DNA from: Epsilonproteobacteria bacterium UBA4036
Lineage (GTDB): Bacteria; Campylobacterota; Campylobacteria; Campylobacterales; Arcobacteraceae
DNA: 64,000 bases
Assembly (NCBI GenBank): GCA_002382325.1
Contig: DGAG01000010.1
Location: forward strand, 1 to 64,000
Reading direction: 5' to 3'
Shown: positions 26,511-34,001 of the stretch, piece by piece
Position numbering within the stretch: the stretch's first letter is position 1
Layout of the letters: each line of letters starts with the position of its first letter
Program-made: the position numbers and the translations under genes
The notes under the pieces: generated by a model
The model's database searches: none
What the model was told of the DNA's origin: nothing
Seen by the model: the letters and a program-made list of their open reading frames with translations, nothing else

Positions 26511-27487
26511 TTTTGATAAATGGTGTACTTTGGTACCAGTTTATTGGGTCGATAAGACATTTTAACTTTTTTTAGGTTTTCAAATCCCATGTCATCGCCT
26601 ACATTGATGTACTCAATACCGTATTTGTCTTTTAACATCTTAGTGAACTCTCTGAAAATAAATTGAGCACATCCCAATATTTCAAAATCGGTTTTTTCGA
26701 TAATTACACTGGCAGTGTGTTCATTGATTCGCTCACCTACGGTAAACCCTTTAATTTCATCATTAATGTAAATGACCAAGCCTAAAATATCTAAATTATC
26801 GTAATCATTAATCAATCGTTTTATGGCAAATCGCTCAAAATAGATTCCATCTAAAAAGATTTCAACTTCCTCTTTTGGCATATAGGTGGTTCTGTCTTTA
26901 ACCCATTTATTAAACAGATGTAAAACGGCTTGACCATGTTTTTCTTTATCCATAATCTCAATTCGATGTTCGGGATAGATTTTTTTAAACTTATTGATTT
27001 CATTACGTTTGGATTTATAAGAATCCCCTTTTAACTCAATTAAATCATCGGTTTTATAAATATAATCCACCAGTTTTTTTTCAATAATAAAATCTTTGAG
27101 CATCTCATACACCAAAGTGCCCTCTTCTAAATAATCAACAAAGCCTTCAAGCAACTCTTCATGAACATACTCAATTTTAGAATAATTTCGGCTGCTGTTA
27201 TGTGAATTCATAATATCAAAGCATTGAAGCATGGCATCATACGTGTTCTCTTTTTTTCCAATAGGAGGTAACAGCATGGAGAGTTCCCCTGAGTTTAATA
27301 TAAACAGACAAAAGGTATTATTTACAATCGTATAAAACCCCGTTGCCGTTGAAAGCCATATATAATTACCCGCAAATGTGTAATCGCTTACATCAACATT
27401 AATCAGTGTTAAATACTCATTCATAATCTCTTTTGCTCTTAAATCAAAGTGCTTTAAGTTGTGATTGTTGATTGTCAAAGTTGACAT
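26507..27487 (-). CDS. DUF2156 / phosphatidylglycerol lysyltransferase-like protein
   Basis: A 326-aa soluble protein resembling the C-terminal catalytic part of MprF and other DUF2156 proteins, which have two tandem GNAT-like halves. Signs are LIELKGDSYKSKRNEINKF near 154 (the family K-G-x-x-x-x-x-K-R-N-x-x-N motif) and YINVGDDMGFENLKKVKMSYRPNKLVPKYT at the C-terminus. It lacks the MprF membrane flippase region, so it is more likely an aminoacyl- or acyl-transferase of unknown target. It shares a 4-bp overlap with the GNAT gene. Confidence 0.75.
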   Translation of the reverse strand: MSTLTINNHNLKHFDLRAKEIMNEYLTLINVDVSDYTFAGNYIWLSTATGFYTIVNNTFCLFILNSGELSMLLPPIGKKENTYDAMLQCFDIMNSHNSSRNYSKIEYVHEELLEGFVDYLEEGTLVYEMLKDFIIEKKLVDYIYKTDDLIELKGDSYKSKRNEINKFKKIYPEHRIEIMDKEKHGQAVLHLFNKWVKDRTTYMPKEEVEIFLDGIYFERFAIKRLINDYDNLDILGLVIYINDEIKGFTVGERINEHTASVIIEKTDFEILGCAQFIFREFTKMLKDKYGIEYINVGDDMGFENLKKVKMSYRPNKLVPKYTIYQK

Positions 27488-27622
27488 TTTTTTTCTTATC
27501 CTTATGATAAATTTTCGAAATTATACATCTTTTTTTTCTTTTTGCAACAAAAATAAAAAAAAATTCTGTAAGTGGCTATTTATCAATATTATGGAATAAT
27601 CAAAACAAAAAAAAGGCGTAAA

Positions 27623-27742
27623 ATGCGTGAAGATTGGGTAGCTTATGTGGTCGTTTTTAGTGTCGTTGCACTCATGCTTTTGGGTAAAAAAATGATTTTC
27701 TTTGAATCAAAAGATAAAAAGGATACCCATGATAAATCCTAA
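27623..27742 (+). CDS. 39-aa predicted membrane peptide
   Basis: A short ORF whose protein is one hydrophobic helix (WVAYVVVFSVVALMLLG) with a charged tail rich in Lys and Asp. The start ATG is preceded by AAAGGCGTAA. Its last 14 bases overlap the likely ATG of the HD-domain gene (27729), so it would be translationally coupled to that gene. I do not recognise it. Position, RBS and overlap support it being real. Confidence 0.6.
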   Translation: MREDWVAYVVVFSVVALMLLGKKMIFFESKDKKDTHDKS

Positions 27743-28955
27743 AATTGTTGATTATATTTTTACCTCAGCTTCTATTCAACGTTGGAACGATTATCCACGA
27801 ATGGTGGAACTCGTAGAACTGGACAAACAAGCTCATAAATTTATTATTGCTTATTTTATTGCCAAACTTGAAGACGATGTCAATATGATGCACCTCATTG
27901 AAGCAGGAATTTTTGAATTTTTAAGACGTGTGGTAGTTACCGATATTCGCCCCGATGTTTTCAGAAAAGCTTTACAAAAAAAAGCCCCCGAAATTAATTC
28001 TTGGGTGATTTCTAAACTCAAAGATTGCATTGAAGATATTGATAATGGCAACTTTTTAAAAAAATTTGAAGAGTATTTAAACGACGCTAACATGTACAAA
28101 AAAGAGCGATTTATTTTAAAAGCAGCTTCATACCTCTCTACGAAATGGGAGTTTTCAATCGTTTATCAAACGAGTGCTTTTTTAAGTGATATAGACGATG
28201 TCAAAAAAAGTGTGGATGAAGAGATTGAAGATTATTATGAGTTAATTGGTGTGCGAAAAATTGCCTTAAACAAAAAACTTTCTAAACTGGTGGATTTAAG
28301 TGGACGATTGCGTTTTCAAAAACGATGGGCACAAACACCAAGAATCCCAGAAACCTCAGTTTTAGGGCATATGCTCACGGTTGCACTTTTTGGATATTTT
28401 TACTCTTTAAAAGTTAATGCGTGTAATAAACGCATCCAAAATAACTTTTTTACAGCACTTTTCCATGATTTACCCGAAGCACTTACTCGAGATATTGTTT
28501 CGCCTGTTAAATACAGTGTCGATGAGCTTTCAGAAATCATCAGTGAATATGAAATTTTAAAAATTGAGGACGACATCATGCCTTGTGTACCGGAAGTTCT
28601 AAAAGAAGAATTTTCGTATTATCTGGGATTGTATGACGGAGTCAAAGATGAGTTTTTGGATAAAATCAATGAGAAAAAAATAGAAGTCGTAAAAGAGGGA
28701 TTAAGTGCCTATAACTACGATAAGTTTAATGCCATCGATGGAAAAGCCTTAAAACAGTGCGATAAACTCTCCGCTTTTATAGAAGCCAGTCTTTCCATTT
28801 CACACGGGATTAAATCCAAAGAACTGCTTAATGGAAAAAAACAAATCATAAAAACACTCAAAACCATCGAGGGTGTTGATTTTCAAGAAATTGCCACACA
28901 TATTGATGAATTTTTTGGTACGACAGGACAAACTCAAACGACAATTGAGTTTTAA
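27729..28955 (+). CDS. HD-domain phosphohydrolase
   Basis: A 408-aa protein with an HD metal-dependent phosphohydrolase domain in its C-terminal half. The segments ETSVLGHMLTVALFGYF (first His) and TALFHDLPEALTRDIVSPVKYS (HD plus trailing Asp) resemble the YfbR/HD_3 nucleotidase-like group. The N-terminal half is helical and unassigned. I start at ATG 27729 (MINPKIVDYIF), with AAAGGATACCC upstream; a TTG nine codons earlier is possible. It overlaps the 39-aa membrane peptide gene. Substrate not readable. Confidence 0.75.
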   Translation: MINPKIVDYIFTSASIQRWNDYPRMVELVELDKQAHKFIIAYFIAKLEDDVNMMHLIEAGIFEFLRRVVVTDIRPDVFRKALQKKAPEINSWVISKLKDCIEDIDNGNFLKKFEEYLNDANMYKKERFILKAASYLSTKWEFSIVYQTSAFLSDIDDVKKSVDEEIEDYYELIGVRKIALNKKLSKLVDLSGRLRFQKRWAQTPRIPETSVLGHMLTVALFGYFYSLKVNACNKRIQNNFFTALFHDLPEALTRDIVSPVKYSVDELSEIISEYEILKIEDDIMPCVPEVLKEEFSYYLGLYDGVKDEFLDKINEKKIEVVKEGLSAYNYDKFNAIDGKALKQCDKLSAFIEASLSISHGIKSKELLNGKKQIIKTLKTIEGVDFQEIATHIDEFFGTTGQTQTTIEF

Positions 28956-28958
28956 AAA

Positions 28959-29014
28959 GGAACAAGTGACGAGTTAAAATCTCAACTTGTCACTTGTCAC
29001 TGGTTTCTCGTTAC
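28959..29014. repeat. heptad inverted-repeat element D
   Basis: Left units GGAACAA and GTGACGA; spacer; right units TTGTCAC, TTGTCAC, TGGTTTC, TCGTTAC. It lies between the convergent HD and copper-receptor genes. The receptor stop TAG begins in the last unit (its G is the first base of a minus-strand GTAACGA). Confidence 0.8.
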
Positions 29015-30966
29015 TAAAATTTATATCTTAAATTAATAAACGCATATCGTCCCATGTCGTTAAACACAACCGGTTCTCCCCCTAATTCAACATACCGAAT
29101 ATCTTGGTACGTATTAGTAGAAGCATAGGTTTTATCAAATACATTATCCACACCTACGGTTACATCAAACCCTTTAGGTAACGTATGATTGTATTTTAAG
29201 TTCAATAAAGCATATCCGCTTAGCTCTTGCTCTTTAGCACTGCTGTCATAACTGTCCCAACGATCCACTGCAATAACTTGAGCACTTAACTTACTGTTTT
29301 GAATCTCATAATTCATCCCTAAAGTTGCTTTTAAAGGAGCAATCTCTCCTAAATCTTTATCGGCATAATTTCCATCTTTTTTACCTCTTTGGTAAGCAAG
29401 ACCATAATCCAATGAAATCTCATCGGTTGCAAAATATGCCCCACTGATATCAATACCATATATTTTTGCATCAATATTTTCAAACGTTAATCCAGCTGCT
29501 CCTGTATTATAAATATAATCTTTTAATTCAGAGTAAAAAAGTTTTGTTTTAATACTAAAATCACCTATTGTTTTTTGGAATCCTAAATCCACTTCATAAT
29601 TTTTGGTATCTTCTAAATCAGGATTACCCATATAAAGTTCTCTGGCATCAGGAACTCGTGCAGATTTCCCAATTCCCGCAAAATAATTGGTATTTTCATC
29701 GACATTATAAACAGCAAAGATATTGGCATTTAATGCGGTAAACGTTCTATCTTTTTGTGCAGAATCAGTGATATCAATATCGGTATAATCGTATCTTGCC
29801 CCCAATGCAATATCCAGTTTACCTAATGATTTTTCAACTTTAGTAAAAATTGCTTTGTTGGTAGTATCTGTTGAACTTAAACTAATTGCTCCTGGAGTTG
29901 TCACTCCTGTTGAAACATTGGTAGTACTTCTTTGACCACGCCAATTTCTTACACTTGTATCCAACCCAAGTGTAAATAAACTCTGTGCAACTTCCATGGA
30001 GTTTTTGACTTTCGCACCCCAAACTGAACTTTTCATATGGTTTGTACTGTAGTTGGTGGCTCCATTATTTCTTAATTTGGTACTCATAGGGTGATCCACT
30101 TTTGAGTAGTAGTAATCAACGTTTAATTCTTTTGAAAAATCACCTAAATTTCTTGCCGTATACCCGATAGTATAAATATCTGAATCATCATAATCTGCAT
30201 CCATTGGTCCTGCTGGATATAAAATATTATCACTTCTATTGGCTGTATATGAAAGTTTTAAGTCTTGATTATCAGTAAGATTAAAATAAAGTTTAGTCAA
30301 AAGTGTTTTCTTTTCAAATGCTTCTTCATCACTTTTTATATATTGATTCATAGGCAACATTCCTGCTTTTTTTTGTTGAGCTAAAAAATCATCGCCATTG
30401 CCATCTTTATATTGGTCCCCTTTTTCTGTTGAAGCAGACAGAAGAAATTTGACAAAATCTGTACCACCGCTTACTGTACCACTGGCTTTTTTGTAACCAA
30501 AACTTCCTGCATTCAGATTAACTTCACCTTCAATCTCTTTTGAAGGTTCTTTTGTTTTTACTTGAACCAATCCACTTAATGTTCCAAAGTTTTCTACATC
30601 ATAAGGTCCTTCAACAACGGTTACACTCTCAATATTGTTACTTAGGACATGTGAAGTAGGAGGATCCATTCTATTGGGACACGCTCCATAAATTTTAGCC
30701 TCATCAATTAAGATATTAATATTATCTTTTTTTTGTCCTCGCAAAATAATATCATTGGCAATCCCACTTCTTCTGACCATTGAAATGGATGGAATATTTT
30801 TCATTAAAGCTTCGGCTAAATCGGCACTTTTAATTTGCTCACTGCTGACATTTTGTACGACTTTAGTATTGACACTTTCTTGAACACTCAAAGTATCGGT
30901 TGTTATTGTTTCATTTGCATATAAAACAGATGCACATAACATGGATAAACAAACTCTTTTTTTCAT
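29014..30966 (-). CDS. TonB-dependent copper receptor, OprC/NosA type
   Basis: A 650-aa outer-membrane receptor. Signal peptide 1-17, plug domain about 35-140 and a barrel ending in INLRYKF (terminal Phe). The plug contains YGACPNRMDPPTSHV at 93-107; C96 and M100 form the CxxxM pair. The barrel has DHPMS with H292 and M294. CxxxM plus HxM is the copper-binding set described for Pseudomonas OprC, and the MDPPT segment is characteristic of the OprC/NosA family. Import of copper, for example for nitrous oxide reductase or oxidases, is inferred. No TonB or copper chaperone gene lies adjacent. Confidence 0.85.
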   Translation of the reverse strand: MKKRVCLSMLCASVLYANETITTDTLSVQESVNTKVVQNVSSEQIKSADLAEALMKNIPSISMVRRSGIANDIILRGQKKDNINILIDEAKIYGACPNRMDPPTSHVLSNNIESVTVVEGPYDVENFGTLSGLVQVKTKEPSKEIEGEVNLNAGSFGYKKASGTVSGGTDFVKFLLSASTEKGDQYKDGNGDDFLAQQKKAGMLPMNQYIKSDEEAFEKKTLLTKLYFNLTDNQDLKLSYTANRSDNILYPAGPMDADYDDSDIYTIGYTARNLGDFSKELNVDYYYSKVDHPMSTKLRNNGATNYSTNHMKSSVWGAKVKNSMEVAQSLFTLGLDTSVRNWRGQRSTTNVSTGVTTPGAISLSSTDTTNKAIFTKVEKSLGKLDIALGARYDYTDIDITDSAQKDRTFTALNANIFAVYNVDENTNYFAGIGKSARVPDARELYMGNPDLEDTKNYEVDLGFQKTIGDFSIKTKLFYSELKDYIYNTGAAGLTFENIDAKIYGIDISGAYFATDEISLDYGLAYQRGKKDGNYADKDLGEIAPLKATLGMNYEIQNSKLSAQVIAVDRWDSYDSSAKEQELSGYALLNLKYNHTLPKGFDVTVGVDNVFDKTYASTNTYQDIRYVELGGEPVVFNDMGRYAFINLRYKF

Positions 30967-31051
30967 CTTCTTCCCTTTAAAAAAATTTTATGAATTATTG
31001 CCAAGTTGTGTTAAATAAGTGTTAATCATTTTTCTTCAACCATTAATATGC

Positions 31052-31057
31052 TATAAT
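31052..31057 (+). promoter_or_regulatory. candidate -10 box
   Basis: A perfect TATAAT in GCTATAATTGCC lies 26 bp before the start of the 84-aa gene, in the divergent gap from the copper receptor. No clear -35 element and no convincing Fur-type palindrome are seen in this 116-bp gap. Confidence 0.5.
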
Positions 31058-31082
31058 TGCCTAATTTAATTCAAGGTTTATC

Positions 31083-31337
31083 ATGAGTAAAATCACACTG
31101 GAAGTCAATGACAACCATTTATCTGACGTATTGACGATTTTAAAAAGTTTGAAAAATGGCATGGTGAATAAAATAGACGTAGAAGGTAAAACAAAAGCAG
31201 AAAATAGCTTAGGTGAAAAATACATCAACAAACAAACCTATAAAGATAAATACAAATTGCCTAAAAGCAGTGAAGCCACTTCATCACGCTATTTATCCCC
31301 TGAACAATTTAAACAAAAACTCAAAGAGAAATCATGA
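31083..31337 (+). CDS. hypothetical 84-aa protein
   Basis: Small, basic, soluble protein, not recognised. The first 35 residues form a beta-alpha unit (KITLEVNDNHLSDVLTILKSLKNGM), the rest is Lys-rich and low in hydrophobicity, ending SPEQFKQKLKEKS. The layout recalls small antidote- or DNA-binding proteins but no motif supports this. Start ATG follows CAAGG. It overlaps the asparaginase-like gene by 4 bp (ATGA), so the two are co-translated and may work together. Confidence 0.6.
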   Translation: MSKITLEVNDNHLSDVLTILKSLKNGMVNKIDVEGKTKAENSLGEKYINKQTYKDKYKLPKSSEATSSRYLSPEQFKQKLKEKS

Positions 31338-31828
31338 AAATCACGGTTATTAACACAGGGGGTACGTTTAATAAAGTCTATAATCCCCTCACTGGCAATT
31401 TGGATGTACCAACGGGGGCAAAAGCTTTAGAAACCATCTTACAAAATACCCATAATGCAGACATTGAAGTCATTAATATTTTGGCAAAAGACAGTTTAGA
31501 TTTAACCAAAGAAAATCGACAAACCATCGTTGATACGATTAAACAGTCTCAAAATGAAAATATCATTATTATTCATGGTACGGATACGATGGATATCAGT
31601 GCAAATTTTATTGCATACCATACCTTAAATAAAAAAATTATTTTAACAGGAGCTATGATTCCTATGAGTATTAACCCTGTTGAAGCCACCATGAATTTTT
31701 CTTTGGCATTGGGCTTTTTAAATGCCCCAATTCAAAATGGTGTCTACATTGCCATGCACGGTATTGTAGTTAGTTATGAGAAAATACGAAAAGATAAAAT
31801 TCAAGGAAAGTTTTTACTTAATGATTAA
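31334..31828 (+). CDS. single-domain asparaginase-like protein
   Basis: A 164-aa protein matching only the N-terminal domain of type I/II asparaginases, which are normally about 330 aa. It retains the first catalytic Thr motif (VINTGGTFNKVY) and the second triad motif (IIIHGTDTMDISA), and the segment KIILTGAMIPMS. The smaller C-terminal domain, which completes the active site at the dimer interface, is absent and no remnant follows. It overlaps the 84-aa gene. Enzymatic activity is uncertain; it may be a divergent amidase or a binding protein. Confidence 0.75.
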   Translation: MKITVINTGGTFNKVYNPLTGNLDVPTGAKALETILQNTHNADIEVINILAKDSLDLTKENRQTIVDTIKQSQNENIIIIHGTDTMDISANFIAYHTLNKKIILTGAMIPMSINPVEATMNFSLALGFLNAPIQNGVYIAMHGIVVSYEKIRKDKIQGKFLLND

Positions 31829-31843
31829 CACTGATTATTATGC

Positions 31844-31849
31844 TATACT
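31844..31849 (+). promoter_or_regulatory. candidate -10 box
   Basis: TATACT in ATGCTATACTCCC lies 24 bp before the ATG of the 136-aa membrane protein gene, in the 45-bp gap after the asparaginase-like gene. Confidence 0.4.
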
Positions 31850-31873
31850 CCCTATAAATACAAAAGGATTTTT

Positions 31874-32284
31874 ATGCAAATTATGTTAGGTTTTATCGCC
31901 CTTTTCGCTTTGGTCGTTTATATTATTTATAAAGTCAATAAGAAATTCGAAAAAAAAGAGTTTATGATTCTCTTAGGTATTGTTGTTCTTATGATTATAG
32001 GATATATTCTATATGAAAAAAAGCAAGAGACATTTTTCCCCAATTTATTTCAAGAAAAATATTTAACCGATAAAAATATTGCCATTGAAAAACTCTCTTA
32101 TGAGTTACTCAACAATAAAAATATCAGTTCACGGACACAATTTATCTATAAATTTGTGTACATCATCCAAAAAGATGAAAAAGAGTATTTATGTACCGCA
32201 CCCAAAGTAGAAATCAACAAAATTGGCGATGAATTTGTTTTTAGCAATTTTAATACTTTACAAGAAGAGTGTGTTGAGAAGTGA
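31874..32284 (+). CDS. hypothetical membrane protein, 136 aa
   Basis: Two N-terminal helices (about 3-20 and 30-47) anchor a soluble domain of about 85 residues that contains one Cys pair region (EYLCTAPKVEI ... LQEECVEK). I do not recognise the family. RBS AAAGGATTTTT precedes ATG. Its stop TGA lies inside the first unit of heptad element E, and it is convergent with nth. Confidence 0.65.
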   Translation: MQIMLGFIALFALVVYIIYKVNKKFEKKEFMILLGIVVLMIIGYILYEKKQETFFPNLFQEKYLTDKNIAIEKLSYELLNNKNISSRTQFIYKFVYIIQKDEKEYLCTAPKVEINKIGDEFVFSNFNTLQEECVEK

Positions 32285-32346
32285 CGAGTAACAAGTGACA
32301 AGTAACGAGTCTATTTTCTTGTCACTCGTCACTCGTTATTTGTTAC
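32281..32346. repeat. heptad inverted-repeat element E
   Basis: Left units GTGACGA, GTAACAA, GTGACAA, GTAACGA; 10-bp T-rich loop; right units TTGTCAC, TCGTCAC, TCGTTAT, TTGTTAC. Four units per arm, so several pairing registers are possible. The upstream gene uses the TGA in the first GTGACGA as its stop, and the nth TAA abuts the last unit. Confidence 0.87.
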
Positions 32347-32991
32347 TTATTGGGGTTTAAACGATTGAGTGGTTTTACACACGTGTGGAAATAAACACTT
32401 TTCGCACTCGGGTTTCACTGCTTTACAAGTATATCGCCCAAACAACACCATGGCTTGATGAAAGATGTGTAAATCGTCTTTAAGTTTTTTCACCAATTCT
32501 GCTTCTGTTTTTTCAACCGTTTTTTCATAACTTAATCCCAAACGATGTGAAACTCTAAATACATGCGTATCCACAGCCATCAAATTGGCACCTTCAAACT
32601 CTATCATAAAGACATTGGCGGTTTTATTTCCTACACCGGCAAGTTTCATCAACTCTTTTTGATTGTGAGGTATTTCACCATTGTATTGCGAGACTACACT
32701 TTGTGCCATTTTAATAATATTTTGTGATTTGTTGTTAAAAAAAGAACACGACTTTAAAAACTCTTTAACTTCATCCAAATTAGCAACAGCCAACTTATGA
32801 ACGCTTGGATATTTTTCAAAAAGAGCAGGAGTGATAATATTGACTCGTTTATCCGTACATTGAGCCGATAAAATAATGGCAATCAAAAGTTCGTAGTCAT
32901 TACGATAATTCAGTTCAGTGACAGCTTGACTAAAATGTTTTTGAAACTGTTCTTTAATAATTTGTATTTCTGCTTTAGTGGCTTTTTTCAT
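32347..32991 (-). CDS. nth: endonuclease III
   Basis: A 214-aa bifunctional DNA glycosylase/AP lyase of base excision repair. It has the helix-hairpin-helix KLAGVGNKTANVFMIE (catalytic Lys in the GVGNKTA loop), the catalytic Asp in MAVDTHVFRVSHRLG, and the [4Fe-4S] loop C-x6-C-x2-C-x5-C (CKAVKPECEKCLFPHVC). Length is typical. It reads toward heptad element E. Confidence 0.95.
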   Translation of the reverse strand: MKKATKAEIQIIKEQFQKHFSQAVTELNYRNDYELLIAIILSAQCTDKRVNIITPALFEKYPSVHKLAVANLDEVKEFLKSCSFFNNKSQNIIKMAQSVVSQYNGEIPHNQKELMKLAGVGNKTANVFMIEFEGANLMAVDTHVFRVSHRLGLSYEKTVEKTEAELVKKLKDDLHIFHQAMVLFGRYTCKAVKPECEKCLFPHVCKTTQSFKPQ

Positions 32992-33121
32992 CTTGAAATT
33001 GTATTGTATTTTTTTAAATATTGTATTAAACGCTCTTAATAAAGCTGCCTCTTTTATATAATTTTGATATAATTAATCTTCAGCAGTATATGAGTATATT
33101 TGCTTTAGTATTAAAAAAAAC

Positions 33122-33139
33122 AGGGAGCATATACTCCCT
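33122..33139 (+). other. leader hairpin before HDOD gene
   Basis: AGGGAG CATATA CTCCCT forms a 6-bp stem with a 6-base loop, 15 bp upstream of the ATG of the HDOD gene and just before its RBS (AAGAGG). There is no T-run after it, so it is more likely a leader structure that affects translation than a terminator. Confidence 0.35.
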
Positions 33140-33153
33140 TAAAAGAGGTCTTT

Positions 33154-33981
33154 ATGAATGAGTTATTGTATGAAAAAATAGATGCATTACCTCCCCTTCC
33201 TCGAACCCTATTAGAATTAGAAGAGTTCAAAAGAAGTTCAGATAAAGAGCCTGAAACTTTATTAGAAATTATCAATCATGACCCTCTTATTGTTGCCACC
33301 ATTCTAAAAATTGCCAACTCAGCAATGTTTGGTTTTAAAAGCCATGTTGAAACCGTAAGCCGTGCCATTCATCTTCTTGGAATTAATTTTACGTTATCCA
33401 TTGCTTTTAGTACCAGCATTAAAAACACTATCAAAACCGATTTGGTGGCTTATGATGTCAACAGTGATGCTTTTTTTGAGATAACCTCGATGAGTTCGGC
33501 TTTGCTTTTAAATTGGGTTTCACAATTTGATACCGAGTTAAAAGATGAGTTATTGTTGCCTGCTTTTTTACAAGAGACAGGGAAATTTCTTATTTCAGAA
33601 ATTATTATGGAACAAAATAAAAAAGAGAGTTTTTCTCACGATTTACATACAAATGATGATATTGCTAATGTTGAAAAAAAATATGTTAATACCACCACGT
33701 CTGAAATTACGGCTTCCATTTTTAAAAAATGGAATCTGCATGAAAAACTCATCAATTCGATTGAGTATGTTGATAAAATAGAGTCATGTCCCAACAACTA
33801 TCTTGTATCTACTCAAATATTAAACATTGTTAAAACCATATGCAACATAGAAAATCCACTCAGTCCAAAAAGTATCCAACAAGGTTTAGAAAAAGCAAAG
33901 AGTTTTGGATTTAATACACTACATTTAGAAAATGCCATTCAAGAGATCCAAAAAAAATTAGCACTTCACAAGAGTACATAA
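33154..33981 (+). CDS. HDOD-domain signalling protein
   Basis: A 275-aa protein made essentially of one HDOD domain (about 10-205). Characteristic features are LPPLPRTLLELEEF, INHDPLIVATILKIANSAMFGF, VSRAIHLLGINFTLSIAFS, and FLQETGKFLISEII. The catalytic HD pair typical of HD-GYP is replaced by QET, as expected for the non-enzymatic HDOD group. It is 20 bp upstream of a PAS/EAL gene, which suggests a shared regulatory role, often in motility or c-di-GMP signalling. Confidence 0.85.
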   Translation: MNELLYEKIDALPPLPRTLLELEEFKRSSDKEPETLLEIINHDPLIVATILKIANSAMFGFKSHVETVSRAIHLLGINFTLSIAFSTSIKNTIKTDLVAYDVNSDAFFEITSMSSALLLNWVSQFDTELKDELLLPAFLQETGKFLISEIIMEQNKKESFSHDLHTNDDIANVEKKYVNTTTSEITASIFKKWNLHEKLINSIEYVDKIESCPNNYLVSTQILNIVKTICNIENPLSPKSIQQGLEKAKSFGFNTLHLENAIQEIQKKLALHKST

Positions 33982-34001
33982 AAGAGTACCATGAAAATAA
34001 A

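Noticed and set aside
30967..31082. Fur box before the TonB receptor
   Set aside because: AT-rich TTAA segments are present but no 19-bp GATAATGAT-type palindrome; the receptor also looks copper-specific.
31874..32284. C-terminal remnant of the asparaginase
   Set aside because: It has two N-terminal membrane helices, its own RBS and -10 box, and no asparaginase motifs.
33060..33153. c-di-GMP riboswitch before the HDOD/EAL genes
   Set aside because: Only one short hairpin is present; the GEMM core sequence and second helix are not visible.
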